The notes: a model not told the origin generated them from the sequence alone. Shown: positions 18,551 to 27,781, counted from the first letter of the stretch. The stretch: 64,000 nucleotides of DNA from Jonesiaceae bacterium BS-20 (GCA_039995105.1 CP146203.1:1984001-2048000); one strand, 5' to 3'. Numbers and translations are program-made.

Positions 18551-19444
18551 GTGCGAGAAAAACGTGAGCGGAGATTCTCCCTTGCGGTTTTAGCACCAGC
18601 GTGGATCTTCCTGATCGTCTTGATCGGATACCCGCTGATCAAAGTTCTTATTGACACCTTTAGCAACTCTCACTTGCTGAACTCCGCAATCTCGGGTTTC
18701 GCAGGACTTGGGAACTTCGAGCGCGTCATCGCCGACCCGCACTTCTCCCTCGCAGTCAAAAACACCGTGCTATGGACTGTGCTGTCGGTTGCTGGTGAAC
18801 TCATTGTCGGACTTGGCGCCGCTCTCCTCTTGAACGCCGGACTCAAAGGCCAGGGCTTCTATCGCATCCTGGTATTCCTGCCGTGGTTGGTGCCCATCAT
18901 CGTTGCGGGCATGACCTGGGACTGGATGCTCAACCCCGACTTTGGCATTATCAACTCCACACTGGTAAACCTTGGCCTTATTTCGGAACCAATCAACTTC
19001 CTAGGCAATACCGACACCGCCCTGTGGACCGTCATTTTTGTCAATATCTGGCGCAGTTTCCCGTACTACACCATCTCATTCCTGGCCGCGCTACAAGCTA
19101 TTCCGGGCGAGGTCCTCGAGGCAGCCTCACTCGACGGTGCCCGCGGCATCCGTAAATTCAAAGACGTTGTTTTCCCATACCTTCGGTCAACCACGCTGAT
19201 CATTGTGTTCATTCACCTCATCTGGACCGCGGTCAACTTCGACTTCATCTGGGTAATGACCCAGGGTGGACCAAACTACTCAACAGTGACCGTCCCCATC
19301 TTGATCTACCAATACTCCATGCAAAAGTTTGACGTTGGTGCGGCCTCCGCCTTATCCACCCTCATGTTGGTGGCCACTTCACTCCTGTTTGTCTTCTACT
19401 ACCGCATGAAGAACCGCCTCAGCGAAGAGATTGTAGGGAACTGA
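18551..19444 (+). CDS. ABC sugar permease, MalF type
   Basis: This is a binding-protein-dependent permease of 297 residues (or six more) with six membrane segments. The EAA loop (EAASLDGARGIRKFKDVVFPYL, about residues 193-214) contacts the ATPase. The start is unclear: GTG at 18551 is the first standard start codon, but the strong AAGGAG site is at 18521-18526, 24 bases upstream. The codon at ideal spacing in this frame is ATC at 18533. Either translation uses a rare start, or the AAGGAG is not used. It pairs with the MalG-type permease that follows 4 bp later to form the channel of the importer. Confidence 0.88.
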   Translation: MREKRERRFSLAVLAPAWIFLIVLIGYPLIKVLIDTFSNSHLLNSAISGFAGLGNFERVIADPHFSLAVKNTVLWTVLSVAGELIVGLGAALLLNAGLKGQGFYRILVFLPWLVPIIVAGMTWDWMLNPDFGIINSTLVNLGLISEPINFLGNTDTALWTVIFVNIWRSFPYYTISFLAALQAIPGEVLEAASLDGARGIRKFKDVVFPYLRSTTLIIVFIHLIWTAVNFDFIWVMTQGGPNYSTVTVPILIYQYSMQKFDVGAASALSTLMLVATSLLFVFYYRMKNRLSEEIVGN

Positions 19445-19448
19445 CACC

Positions 19449-20285
19449 ATGACTAAGAAACTGAGCCTAGGCCGCATCATGGCCTACATCATGACCTTTG
19501 TTCTGGTCATGTACTGTATTTTTCCGTTCCTTTGGATGCTCATTTCATCTTTCAAGGGCAAGGGCGAGATTCGCCGTCCAAACCCATCGTTCATTATTTC
19601 CCAGCCCACGCTGGACAACTTCAAAACAGTACTTGTCGATGCCGGATTTACTAAGTACATCAGCAACAGTCTTGTGGTATCTCTGTCCGCCTGCATCATT
19701 TCGCTTGTGATATCCCTGCTCGCAGGGTACGCATTTAGCCGTTACTACCGGCAGCGTGCAGTCAAGGTGTCCAACCTTTTCATGCTGCTTTCGCAAATGA
19801 TCCCCGGGGTTCTCCTCTTGATTCCGTTGTACATTGTCATGCGGAACCTAGGACTGCTGGACACCAAGATGGCGCTGATCATCGCGTACACAACTTTTGT
19901 AATTCCGCTGTGCACCTTCATGTTATCGAGCGGCTTTGACAACATCCCCAAATCTCTTGAGGAGGCAGCCGAGATTGATGGCTGCTCCAAGTTTGGCACC
20001 ATCTGGCGGATTCTGATCCCGGTCATGGTACCTACAATCATCTCAGTGGGGCTCTATGCGTTTATTAACGCGTGGAACGAGTTCATGTTTGGGTATATTT
20101 TCATCACCACGAGCTCGAACCGTACATTGACTCCTGCAATCATGCTGTTCAAGGGCTCAAATACCGTAGATTGGGGAGCAATCATGGCGGCATCGGTCGT
20201 CGCGGTTATCCCAATGGCTGTAATCTTCTTATTCCTACAGAAATACTTCATTTCTGGCCTCATGAGTGGGGCCGTCAAGGGATAA
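19449..20285 (+). CDS. ABC sugar permease, MalG type
   Basis: This 278-residue partner permease has an N-terminal segment MTFVLVMYCIFPFLWMLISS, five further membrane helices, and the EAA motif (LEEAAEIDGCSKFGTIWRI, about residues 175-193). With the MalF-type protein it forms the membrane channel. The gene follows 4 bp after the previous stop and is cotranscribed with it. The LacI gene follows 37 bp downstream on the same strand, so importer and regulator form one operon. The energising ATPase must come from elsewhere, as expected where a shared MsiK-type ATPase exists. Confidence 0.9.
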   Translation: MTKKLSLGRIMAYIMTFVLVMYCIFPFLWMLISSFKGKGEIRRPNPSFIISQPTLDNFKTVLVDAGFTKYISNSLVVSLSACIISLVISLLAGYAFSRYYRQRAVKVSNLFMLLSQMIPGVLLLIPLYIVMRNLGLLDTKMALIIAYTTFVIPLCTFMLSSGFDNIPKSLEEAAEIDGCSKFGTIWRILIPVMVPTIISVGLYAFINAWNEFMFGYIFITTSSNRTLTPAIMLFKGSNTVDWGAIMAASVVAVIPMAVIFLFLQKYFISGLMSGAVKG

Positions 20286-20322
20286 TGCAGTTCAAGCCCA
20301 CGTATTTGAGATAAGGAAGAAT

Positions 20323-21354
20323 GTGTCCACCAAGCCCCCTACCTTGACTGACGTTGCCAAGTTTGCTGGTGTTTCACTTTCGACAGTGTCCCGTGTGGTG
20401 GAGGATTCCACCAAGGTAACAGCCGCCACACGGGACAAAGTCAAAGCAGCAATGCAAGAGATCGGTTACTACGGCAATGCTGCCGCCCGCCAACTGGTCT
20501 CCGGCAGTAGCTCGACAATCGGTATTATTACGTCCTCAACCTCGCACTACGGGTATTCCCGCACAATCGAGGGTATTGAAGCTGAGGCACGCAAAGCCGG
20601 AACAGCCACTTTGATTGCTGTTGCTGACAATGAAAGCGATGAGGCGGTTCGCCAAGCAATATCAATAGTCGTCTCTCAGAATCCAGCTGGTGTATTGATC
20701 TTGGACTTCGATGATATTGGTTCCGCAGTGTTGGGAGCTATTCCCAAGCATCTAGCTACAGTTGCAGTGACCAGTGCGGGAAGGACCAACCCAGAAGTTG
20801 TATCTATCTGCATTGATGACTACGCAGGCGGCTACAATCTTGGTAAACACCTGATCAGTCAGGGCCACCGGTCTATTTTCATGATCGGTCCCAATGATTT
20901 TCCACAGCAGGGCACCCGTAGCGATGGCGTAGCCAAAGCCCTGCGTGAGGCTCGATTGCCTCAGTACCCTTCATTTCAAGCCGACGACTGGTTCCCAGCG
21001 TCCGGGTACAAGGTTGCAACAGAGATTCTAGAGAATTACGGGGAACGGGTCACTGCAATCATTTGCGGCAACGATGAGCTTGCCGTAGGGGCAATGCGCG
21101 CCATCGCTGAGAAGAATTTGAGGGTCCCCCAGGACGTATCTTGTGCAGGGTTTGATGACCATCACGTGTCTGCATACCTACCAACAGCTCTGACTACGAT
21201 CCGCCAGGACTTTAAACAACTAGGCACAAACGCTTATCAACTACTCACCGAGGTAATCACTGACAAGGAAGCTCCACCAAAGATGACGGTGATTGAGCCA
21301 ACACTCATTGCCCGGGAATCAACTGGTGAGGCCAATCTCAACCGGGGGTTCTAA
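20323..21354 (+). CDS. LacI-family regulator (right end of galactoside locus)
   Basis: This 343-residue repressor has the helix-turn-helix TLTDVAKFAGVSLSTVSRVV, hinge NAAARQLVS and a sugar-sensing domain with CGNDELAVGAMRA and a late GFDDH segment. The GTG at 20323 is chosen because AAGGA (20313-20317) is five bases upstream; an ATG two bases earlier (20321) is out of frame. The protein is paralogous to the LacI encoded at 9060-10097, sharing TSHYGY, SDEAV..AI and VSQ segments. Being last in the importer operon, it probably autoregulates it through the 17034-17049 palindrome. The effector sugar is unknown. Confidence 0.88.
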   Translation: MSTKPPTLTDVAKFAGVSLSTVSRVVEDSTKVTAATRDKVKAAMQEIGYYGNAAARQLVSGSSSTIGIITSSTSHYGYSRTIEGIEAEARKAGTATLIAVADNESDEAVRQAISIVVSQNPAGVLILDFDDIGSAVLGAIPKHLATVAVTSAGRTNPEVVSICIDDYAGGYNLGKHLISQGHRSIFMIGPNDFPQQGTRSDGVAKALREARLPQYPSFQADDWFPASGYKVATEILENYGERVTAIICGNDELAVGAMRAIAEKNLRVPQDVSCAGFDDHHVSAYLPTALTTIRQDFKQLGTNAYQLLTEVITDKEAPPKMTVIEPTLIARESTGEANLNRGF

Positions 21355-21710
21355 CTCCTTTCCCCTGAGCACCAGACTCATTGCCCCAGAAGCGCCCTTG
21401 TACCCGCTTCCGGGGCAATTGTGTATTCGCGCAATATCAGCTAAACCTACTAACCCAAACCATCTACTCGTTTCCTAGTCGAAGAGCGAATGACACTGGT
21501 TTGAGCCGGTGCTCCGTGCTACCCAATTTCAGGGTGCCGCTCACGCCCATTTACTTGGTTGCAAGACCAACCGCAGAGTTAGCCAATACACCCACATTTA
21601 GGTATTTTCATCCCATCATTTCGGTTCACTTTGGTTATCATGGGCAGTTGACCAGCCTTTTTAATAAAGCACCAAGTGGAGCCGTCCTCCACCTTTTCTT
21701 AGGGACTTTG
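21355..21710. other. intergenic region: terminator plus 5' region of lipoprotein gene
   Basis: Apart from the hairpin at 21380-21419 and the AGGGA ribosome binding site at about 21700, nothing coding is supported here. A frame open from 21381 merges with the lipoprotein gene, but its first 110 codons lack protein character and lie across the terminator. Confidence 0.6.
21380..21419 (+). terminator. terminator-like hairpin after the importer operon
   Basis: ATTGCCCC and GAAGCG pair with CGCTTC and GGGGCAAT, with one A/C mismatch between the two blocks and a 10-nt loop. It begins 26 bp past the LacI stop and is followed by a weakly T-rich stretch (TGTGTATTC). Confidence 0.65.
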
Positions 21711-23660
21711 ATGTCTTCGACAAGTAATACAAAGCGAAAACCATCGCTACGCACAAAGTTGCTTGCGCTTCTTGGAAGTACGCTTCTTCTCTTTCTAGCC
21801 GCTTGCGGCGCCAAGATTGATACCATATTGACCTTCAACGCTGAGGGCGGAGGCACCCGTGAAATTACTCTGTCCTTTGAACAGGACGAAACCACCGCGG
21901 ACTACATCACCGGCGGAATCGCTGCAGTTGAAGCATCAATTAAGAAGCACGCACCCCAAGAAATTGAGTTCCTAAGCCTCACCGAGGAGGGCGCCACTGC
22001 AACCGCAAAGTTTGTTATCAAGTTTGAGAATATTGACGAGTACCAAACCAAAACCAAAGCGCTTTTGGCTGCGGGTAACTCAACTTGGAATGATTCCAAC
22101 GTCCAGATATTTGAGAATAATGAACTCCTTAATGGCGTTGCAATCGAAGAATGGTTCTCCAGTCAGCACCTCATGGACTGGATGTTCAATGGTCTCGTTG
22201 CGGACAAAATAGTTGCTGAAGAAAACCGGTCTTCCATGAGTGAGGACGGAAATACTACGGTTATTTTTGGTGACCAAAAGGAATCGGTTTACGCCAACAT
22301 CGATTTCGACGCTATCACTGACCTTGGTTTTGATGCGATCACCATGGAAACAGATGTCTCTGTGACCCCAATGACCCGCTCCATCAAGCTTTGGGTTAGT
22401 GACCGATCACGAGTAATTGCCCACCAAGATACCTATGACCAGTTCTTTAATTCGATCACGACTGACGAGGTGGCGTTTGAAGTCGACACACAAGAAGCCG
22501 GCCATTCTTGGAACACAACGTTCAGTGGAGAAGCTGAATACATTCTTGAAACTACAAGCACCATCCTTAACAGCGACAACGTAGTCTTCAACCTGAAAAC
22601 CGAACCAAGCACGCATAACCCTGCTGTGATGGTCACGTCTGTCAATAACTTTGCTGACTGCACCTCAATTTGCTCGAGAGATGCCGAACCAGTTAGCGAC
22701 TCAGTTAAGGTACCTGAGGGCCCCAAGGACGCTGAAGGTAACCAAGACTCCAACGCCGTTGAGGTTACTTTCTACTCTCTAGAGGACAACCACTCAATCA
22801 CGTTTGAGACGGTTGCAAACTTCAGCGAGGTAGCATACCTGATGGATCTGACGCCTCAAGGGAACGCCTCATTTGAGGCAACCTTCATAGCTGATAAGGC
22901 GATTGCAGATCAGTTTGATGAAGGCTTCAAATCTCTCATCAAGGGTGATTCCGAGGTTGAAGTTGCAACCAAGGAAGGCGACGACCAAGTTGTTTACACG
23001 GTTAACCTAGCCGGCGACTCCACACAAGATCTGATGACTCAGTACAACACTTGGTCCAATACCGATAGTGCTATCGCTGAATATGAGAGCCCTGAGAACT
23101 CGTTCTTTATAATTGACTTCCGGTTTGAAGGTTATTTTGAACTACCCAACCGGTTTAGTCAGAACTTGCCGCTCGAGGGCGCCCCAGTGTTGACCATCAC
23201 CAGTGGTGGCAGGACTAATTTCGTTGCGGATGGCTCATATAGCGATTCCCTGATCTCCATCGAAAAAGGCTTCGCAAAGTTCAACACTGAGAGTTCAGTG
23301 TCCCTCTCGCTGCAGTCCTCGGGGCGCACCCTTGGTGGCATCATCCTACTGGCGATTATTGGCCTCGCAGTCGTTGCTGGTGGTATTGCGCTGACTATCT
23401 TCATTAAGAAGAACAAGGCAGTTGGACCCACAAACCCACACTATTCACAGCACCCAAACGGTACCGGATTCCAACCAACAGGCCCAACCCCTGAGGGGTA
23501 CTATCCGGCAGATCCAAACTATCCAGGCCAGGCTCCAATGCCATCCCCACAGATGCCACTTAGTCAGCCTGAAAGTTTTGATTTCCCGCCCGCACCTCCC
23601 ACAGCGTTTGGGTCATCGCCTGAGCCTTTGAATGAACCAGAATCTCTAGAAAAGCCATAA
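21711..23660 (+). CDS. large lipoprotein with C-terminal membrane helix
   Basis: This is a 649-residue protein of unrecognised function. The ATG at 21711 follows AGGGA and begins a signal peptide ending in the lipobox LAAC. The long extracellular part starts with DTILTFNAEGGGTREITLSF, shows repeated beta-rich, Asp/Glu/Thr-rich blocks, and has two cysteines close together (ADCTSICSRD). Near residue 545-570 is a membrane helix (GIILLAIIGLAVVAGGIAL), followed by KKNK and a Pro/Gln/Asn-rich cytoplasmic tail. It may resemble the LppM-like lipoproteins in its first 60 residues (weak). It is a single gene bounded by hairpins. Role unknown; a cell-envelope sensor or adhesion part is possible. Confidence 0.75.
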   Translation: MSSTSNTKRKPSLRTKLLALLGSTLLLFLAACGAKIDTILTFNAEGGGTREITLSFEQDETTADYITGGIAAVEASIKKHAPQEIEFLSLTEEGATATAKFVIKFENIDEYQTKTKALLAAGNSTWNDSNVQIFENNELLNGVAIEEWFSSQHLMDWMFNGLVADKIVAEENRSSMSEDGNTTVIFGDQKESVYANIDFDAITDLGFDAITMETDVSVTPMTRSIKLWVSDRSRVIAHQDTYDQFFNSITTDEVAFEVDTQEAGHSWNTTFSGEAEYILETTSTILNSDNVVFNLKTEPSTHNPAVMVTSVNNFADCTSICSRDAEPVSDSVKVPEGPKDAEGNQDSNAVEVTFYSLEDNHSITFETVANFSEVAYLMDLTPQGNASFEATFIADKAIADQFDEGFKSLIKGDSEVEVATKEGDDQVVYTVNLAGDSTQDLMTQYNTWSNTDSAIAEYESPENSFFIIDFRFEGYFELPNRFSQNLPLEGAPVLTITSGGRTNFVADGSYSDSLISIEKGFAKFNTESSVSLSLQSSGRTLGGIILLAIIGLAVVAGGIALTIFIKKNKAVGPTNPHYSQHPNGTGFQPTGPTPEGYYPADPNYPGQAPMPSPQMPLSQPESFDFPPAPPTAFGSSPEPLNEPESLEKP

Positions 23661-23671
23661 CAAGAGTTAGT

Positions 23672-23699
23672 GTGTGCGGGACCAATGGGTCCCGCACAC
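23672..23699 (+). terminator. hairpin after the lipoprotein gene
   Basis: GTGTGCGGGACC (23672-23683) pairs perfectly with GGTCCCGCACAC (23688-23699), a 12-bp stem with a 4-nt loop. It starts 12 bp past the stop codon. No T-run follows. Confidence 0.65.
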
Positions 23700-23879
23700 C
23701 TGCTCAACACGTCTCAGCCTTGCCATAGTCACGTGAGTCAACAGTCCTCGAGCACGGAGCGGATACCCAGAGGCTTGATCAGCTAACCAAAACTTGAACT
23801 CAGTTGTTCGGCTGCTACTTGGTTCTACACTTTCCAAGCCAACTTCATAGGGCTATTGGCCTCACACACAATTGTTCAG

Positions 23880-25268
23880 CTAGGCGGCTACAGCCTTTCT
23901 ATTGCGCAGGATTCCCCAAGTGATAAGAACGAGCGTACAGACCGCGGCAATGATGCCAAAGACGAGGGAGCCCCAGCTCATGATCAATGGCACCGAGAAT
24001 GCGGTGATAATTCCACCACCGAGGATGGGCTCGTAGGTCAGTTGCTTGTACCCGTATGCGGTGGCCGCATTAGTTTTTTGTTGCGGGTCCGCCATGTCAG
24101 CGAGGATAAAGCCGGTTGCTACGTTTCCTTGGGACTGCCCAAAGTCAGCTAGACCATGTTCGAACCAAGGCTCACGGTGAATGCGTGGCGCCAGGTAAAG
24201 GACACCAAACACACTCCAAGCCACAGCAATAACCGTGAGAATAGCCAAGACCGGAATGTTCGCGCCTAGAGCTGCAAGTGACATGGTGCCGATCGCCGAC
24301 GCAATCAAGGCATCGAGAGAGAAAGTGGCGATACCACTGACCGATTGGCGGTCAATTTGCTTCTCTAACCCAAACTTACTGGCGAGGAACTGGACTAAGA
24401 AACTACCAATAACGGTGAACGGGAAAAGCGGGAAGTTGTCAAAAATGTCACTACCCAGTGATCCAAAGATGAGTCGTAAGCCCTCAAGGATCATGATGGC
24501 AATCCCAACCGCAAGCGCGATAAACATGAAAGCAGCGGTTACTGCGCTGAGCCCCGTGTCTTCCGTTGCAACGGTGTCAGTGGGAGCCACCGCCGGGTCT
24601 GGGCCGCGGTTAACATCAGCGGATGTGGGCGGAGTTTGACGGGCAACCGTGATCTTGGGGTTCTTGAGTCCGTAACGCACCAAGATTGAACCAAAGATAA
24701 CGCCGGTAACCATCGAAATAGTTGCAAGCCCTAACCCAAGATCGACAATCTCCGGAGCACCGGCTTCAGCAAGCAGCGGTCCCATGCCCGCGATTGTTCC
24801 GTGCCCACCGGCAAAAGACAGTTCCAGAATAGAACCGGCCATGTCGCTCAAACCAAAGATTGGAGTCAAGATGACGACCACTGCGAAGGCACCGAGCGCA
24901 AACTGGCCGAATGAGAAGACCGACCCCATGATGAAGTGAGGCGCAGAAATACCCCAGATCGCTTTGAGCGAAGGCAAGGGCTTGCCCAGCATCAGTGCAG
25001 CAAAAACGATGTTGATGAGCAGGCCCGGTAAAACAGCCCAGACCGCAATGACCTCACCGGGGATCAGCCCCGCACTGTTCGTGAATTTACCCAGAATCTG
25101 AGGGCCTATCAGCAGCATCAAGAATCCGGCGATTACGGAGGATGGGATGAACAGGGTAGACAAGACGGGAATGTACCGTCTGATGAGCCAAGACAGGCCC
25201 AACACAATCCCAAGGAAGACAAAGGCAAGACCAACCCATTGGGCTTCGGAATATCCCAGATTAAACAT
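23880..25268 (-). CDS. sodium/glutamate symporter family protein (GltS-like)
   Basis: This 462-residue integral membrane protein has about ten to eleven hydrophobic segments in two inverted halves. The first half has SSVIAGFLMLLIGPQ and SFAGGHGTIAGMG; the second has FGQSQGNVATGFILAD. These glycine-rich re-entrant loops are typical of GltS sodium/glutamate symporters. A poorly conserved hydrophilic linker (about residues 212-235) makes it longer than the E. coli protein of about 400. The ATG at 25268 has an AGGAAGAG site upstream. It stands alone; the substrate is probably an acidic amino acid, but this is by family only. Confidence 0.85.
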   Translation of the reverse strand: MFNLGYSEAQWVGLAFVFLGIVLGLSWLIRRYIPVLSTLFIPSSVIAGFLMLLIGPQILGKFTNSAGLIPGEVIAVWAVLPGLLINIVFAALMLGKPLPSLKAIWGISAPHFIMGSVFSFGQFALGAFAVVVILTPIFGLSDMAGSILELSFAGGHGTIAGMGPLLAEAGAPEIVDLGLGLATISMVTGVIFGSILVRYGLKNPKITVARQTPPTSADVNRGPDPAVAPTDTVATEDTGLSAVTAAFMFIALAVGIAIMILEGLRLIFGSLGSDIFDNFPLFPFTVIGSFLVQFLASKFGLEKQIDRQSVSGIATFSLDALIASAIGTMSLAALGANIPVLAILTVIAVAWSVFGVLYLAPRIHREPWFEHGLADFGQSQGNVATGFILADMADPQQKTNAATAYGYKQLTYEPILGGGIITAFSVPLIMSWGSLVFGIIAAVCTLVLITWGILRNRKAVAA

Positions 25269-25711
25269 GCTGCACTCTTCCTGGTGGGCTCAATCACGGC
25301 GTTCAAACGACCGTGGACAGGTTGCCCACTAGGTAACAGTATGCACTGGTTTTAACCGTTAGATCATAATTAGTGCAGCGACACCACTAGTACCGGTCAC
25401 AACCCCACCACAAGTAGCTGAGATTATGGAACTCTTTGCCACTGTTTTTTCTTCAGGTCGCTAACCAAATTCCCAATGAACACGGGGCACTAGGTCATTC
25501 GAATCGCGCATACAAAATCACGTAAGCACTTACGCCCAACCAAGGTCTGTGATGTCCGAATACATCCACAGCCTTCCATGGTCTACTCAGCCACTCTCGT
25601 GGTTCTTACCGAATACCTATTCAAGATGACAAGACGTTGTGATGCGGAAGCCACTAGTCGGCTGCAAAGTTCTATTTCCAAGACATGTCATTCACAGTGT
25701 TTTGGACTCGT
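25269..25711. other. 443-bp intergenic region
   Basis: No coding frame with protein character was found. It should hold the gltS-like gene's promoter (near 25269-25400, read leftwards) and the 3' end of the ribose operon. One perfect palindrome is visible, CGTAAG-CA-CTTACG at 25521-25534, which may be a regulator site. Base composition is A+T-richer than the genes around. Confidence 0.5.
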
Positions 25712-26464
25712 TTACCGGCGTGACAACAACGAAGTCATCTGCAAGCGCCCACTGTGAATCCAAACATCGGAATACTCGACAGGGCTTCCATTGGTCAAGT
25801 ATGTAACTTGTTGGAGGTACTGGACCGGTGAACCAACGGGTAATTCCAACGCCTCCCCTACAACCTTGCTAGCGCCTTCTGCACTAAATGTGCGCCGCGC
25901 AGAGGAGATTTCAAGATCATAAATGCCCTCAAGAGTGCCAAAAAGGCTCATGTTAACAAAGTCAGTTTTTTCAATTCCAGGGGCTACATCTGTCCGAACA
26001 TAGTTGTGTAAGAGAGCAACTGGTCCACTCTCAGCCTTACGAATTCGAATCAGTTTAAGAACTGGCACACCGGCGGCAACATCGAGCAGGGCTGCGACAG
26101 GTCTTGGCGGATCCAATAGCGAGCAATCCAGAACCGTTGTAGTGGTAATTACACCTTGGTTGGCAAAGTCTTCACTCAAGGTACTGAGCTTTTGGGCGAT
26201 TGCCGGTTCAATTATTGTGGAGGTGACAAAAGTTCCTCTGCCTCGCACTTGGCGCAAGAGCCCTTCATTAATGAGGGTTCCTATAGCCCGTCTCAGAGTT
26301 CCGCGGCTAACCCCTAAATCTTGGGCTAACTCCGGTTCACTTTTCAACCGGTAGTGCGCTGGCCACTCCCCTGAAGCGATCTGTGTGCGTATCCTTTCCG
26401 ATATCTGGGTATGGATAGCAGTTGGAACGTCTCGCTTGATCGCACCACTGTCTTTCAATGTCAT
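25712..26464 (-). CDS. GntR-family regulator, HutC/UTRA type
   Basis: This 250-residue regulator has an N-terminal winged helix (QISERIRTQIASGEWPAHYRLKSEPELAQDLGVSRGTLRRAI) and a C-terminal UTRA ligand domain (VLKLIRIRKAESGPVALLHNYV, then SPVQYLQQVTYLTNGSPVEYSDVW). It is the last gene of the (deoxy)ribose operon, following deoC on the same strand after a strong hairpin, and probably represses that operon in response to a sugar or sugar phosphate. A shared CTGTACCGG lies both just before this gene (26486-26494) and before rbsK (32450-32458). Confidence 0.88.
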   Translation of the reverse strand: MTLKDSGAIKRDVPTAIHTQISERIRTQIASGEWPAHYRLKSEPELAQDLGVSRGTLRRAIGTLINEGLLRQVRGRGTFVTSTIIEPAIAQKLSTLSEDFANQGVITTTTVLDCSLLDPPRPVAALLDVAAGVPVLKLIRIRKAESGPVALLHNYVRTDVAPGIEKTDFVNMSLFGTLEGIYDLEISSARRTFSAEGASKVVGEALELPVGSPVQYLQQVTYLTNGSPVEYSDVWIHSGRLQMTSLLSRR

Positions 26465-26485
26465 TTCGGTGCCTCCAATAAACTA

Positions 26486-26494
26486 CTGTACCGG
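26486..26494. promoter_or_regulatory. CTGTACCGG motif before gntR (candidate operator half)
   Basis: The same nine bases occur upstream of rbsK at 32450-32458, where they are followed by TAACACAG to give a rough dyad. Two copies at the only two gene starts preceded by free spacer in this operon suggest a binding site for the operon's GntR protein. The match is short and could be chance. Confidence 0.35.
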
Positions 26495-26496
26495 CT

Positions 26497-26525
26497 GCTG
26501 CCGCCTAAATACTTTAGGCGGCAGC
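26497..26525 (-). terminator. strong hairpin between deoC and gntR
   Basis: GCTGCCGCCTAAA pairs perfectly with TTTAGGCGGCAGC around the 3-nt loop TAC, a 13-bp stem. It begins 10 bp after the deoC stop on the minus strand. No T-run follows, so read-through into gntR is likely. Confidence 0.7.
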
Positions 26526-26534
26526 GGAGCTGGT

Positions 26535-27239
26535 TTAGTAGCTTTTGGTCTCACTATCACTTGTGCCGGTAACAATCTGAATTCCAGCACTCGACCCCAG
26601 CAGAACGGCACCTGCGCGTAGCAGAGAAAGCCCCTGTTCATAGTTGGTAATCGCACCGGAAGCTTTCACAAGTACTCCCGGGCGGGCGCGCTCCACAAGG
26701 TAGCGAATGCTCGTTGGGTTTGCTACTTCAATTGCGCCACTACTGCCATTCTTGAGGTACTTGGCACCCGCATCCATGGAAAGTTCGATAGCTGTTTCTT
26801 TCTCAGCTTCAGTTAGGAGTGGTAGTTCAAGCATGACCTTGACTGGAAGCCCCGAAGCACGAACTACTCCGGCAATGTCTTCTCGGAACTCGTCATACAT
26901 TCCACTCTTAAGCCACCCGATCTGGACGCCCATATCAATCTGAGTTGCACCAAGGCGTGCAACTTCAGCAGCTTCGGCGGCCTTTCCCGCGCTGGTCATG
27001 ACTCCTACAGTTGGAAAATCGAGTGCCGTGGCTACTTCGATTCCAGTCCCCTCGAGTTCCTTCGCTACAACAGAAACCCATGAAGCCGAGACCATGGCCG
27101 CGTTAAATCCGTACTTCACGGCTTCTTGCGCATGTGCGATCATCTCTTCCCGGGTACTTCCGGCCGAGATCTTGGTGTGCTGAATAAATGGTGCCATTTC
27201 AGCTGGAGTCAGGTCTAGTTGGGCGTTGTCAGTCATCAT
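26535..27239 (-). CDS. deoC: deoxyribose-phosphate aldolase
   Basis: This 234-residue class I aldolase fits the DeoC family. The Schiff-base lysine lies in GAKYLKNGSSG (about residue 156), the second lysine in VLVKASGAI (about 190), and VKVMLELPLLTEAE matches the conserved strand before them. It cleaves 2-deoxyribose-5-phosphate to acetaldehyde and glyceraldehyde-3-phosphate in the cytoplasm. The K-x-G-S-S-G segment differs slightly from the K-T-S-T-G of E. coli, so a related substrate is possible. It sits between rbsD and gntR in the same operon, which suggests that the sugar taken up includes deoxyribose. Confidence 0.87.
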   Translation of the reverse strand: MMTDNAQLDLTPAEMAPFIQHTKISAGSTREEMIAHAQEAVKYGFNAAMVSASWVSVVAKELEGTGIEVATALDFPTVGVMTSAGKAAEAAEVARLGATQIDMGVQIGWLKSGMYDEFREDIAGVVRASGLPVKVMLELPLLTEAEKETAIELSMDAGAKYLKNGSSGAIEVANPTSIRYLVERARPGVLVKASGAITNYEQGLSLLRAGAVLLGSSAGIQIVTGTSDSETKSY

Positions 27240-27279
27240 TTTCTCTTTCAGGAGTGTTTTGGTTTGTGGTTTTACGGAT

Positions 27280-27735
27280 TCAGACTTTGTCGGCGTAGTA
27301 GTCAGGGACGATTACACCTTCGCCGCCAAACCACTTGGGGGCATCCACGCCACAGATTAGGCCGATGTTTCCCCAAGGTTCAAAAGCTCCGGTACGTACG
27401 ATTACCTTGGCTCTTAATGCTTGTTCTCCGAGCATCTCAGCATGGGTGCGAGTAGTGAATTCTGCATCACTAAATTTGTTCTGCAACCATGTGTCTAGGA
27501 GAGGATTGTTGCTTGGAACATCTTCCGCACGTACTACGCCTTCTACAATGAGTTCATTCGCAATAAGCGAAAGTACCGTACGTAGATCAGGTAGATCACG
27601 GGCAATTGCGAGGTCAATGCGGTGGGCACTTCGGGGAATTGGGAAGCCTGCGTCGACAACCATCAACGTGTCTGTGTGCCCAAGCGTGGCCAGTGCACCG
27701 CTTAATTCTGCGTTAAGAATTCCATTTCGTTTCAA
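27280..27735 (-). CDS. rbsD: D-ribose pyranase
   Basis: This 151-residue protein matches RbsD: it opens with KRNGILNAELSGALATLGHTD (catalytic-site His) and has VVDAGFPIP, the ribose-pyranase signature, and ends with RTGAFEPWGNIGLICGVDA. RbsD interconverts pyranose and furanose forms of ribose so that ribokinase can act on it. The length is slightly above the 130-140 usual. It is cotranscribed between rbsA and deoC. Confidence 0.93.
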   Translation of the reverse strand: MKRNGILNAELSGALATLGHTDTLMVVDAGFPIPRSAHRIDLAIARDLPDLRTVLSLIANELIVEGVVRAEDVPSNNPLLDTWLQNKFSDAEFTTRTHAEMLGEQALRAKVIVRTGAFEPWGNIGLICGVDAPKWFGGEGVIVPDYYADKV

Positions 27736-27781
27736 GGTCTTAATCCTTATCTAAACTGGTTTTTGTTTGCGGAGGCCCTCG

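Noticed and set aside
21381-21710. N-terminal extension of the lipoprotein (110 extra codons)
   Set aside because: The extension runs through a terminator hairpin and would place the signal peptide inside the protein; the ATG at 21711 with AGGGA is far better.
25521-25534. Palindrome CGTAAG-CA-CTTACG as a firm operator
   Set aside because: A single short copy far from any start site, so only mentioned in the intergenic entry.
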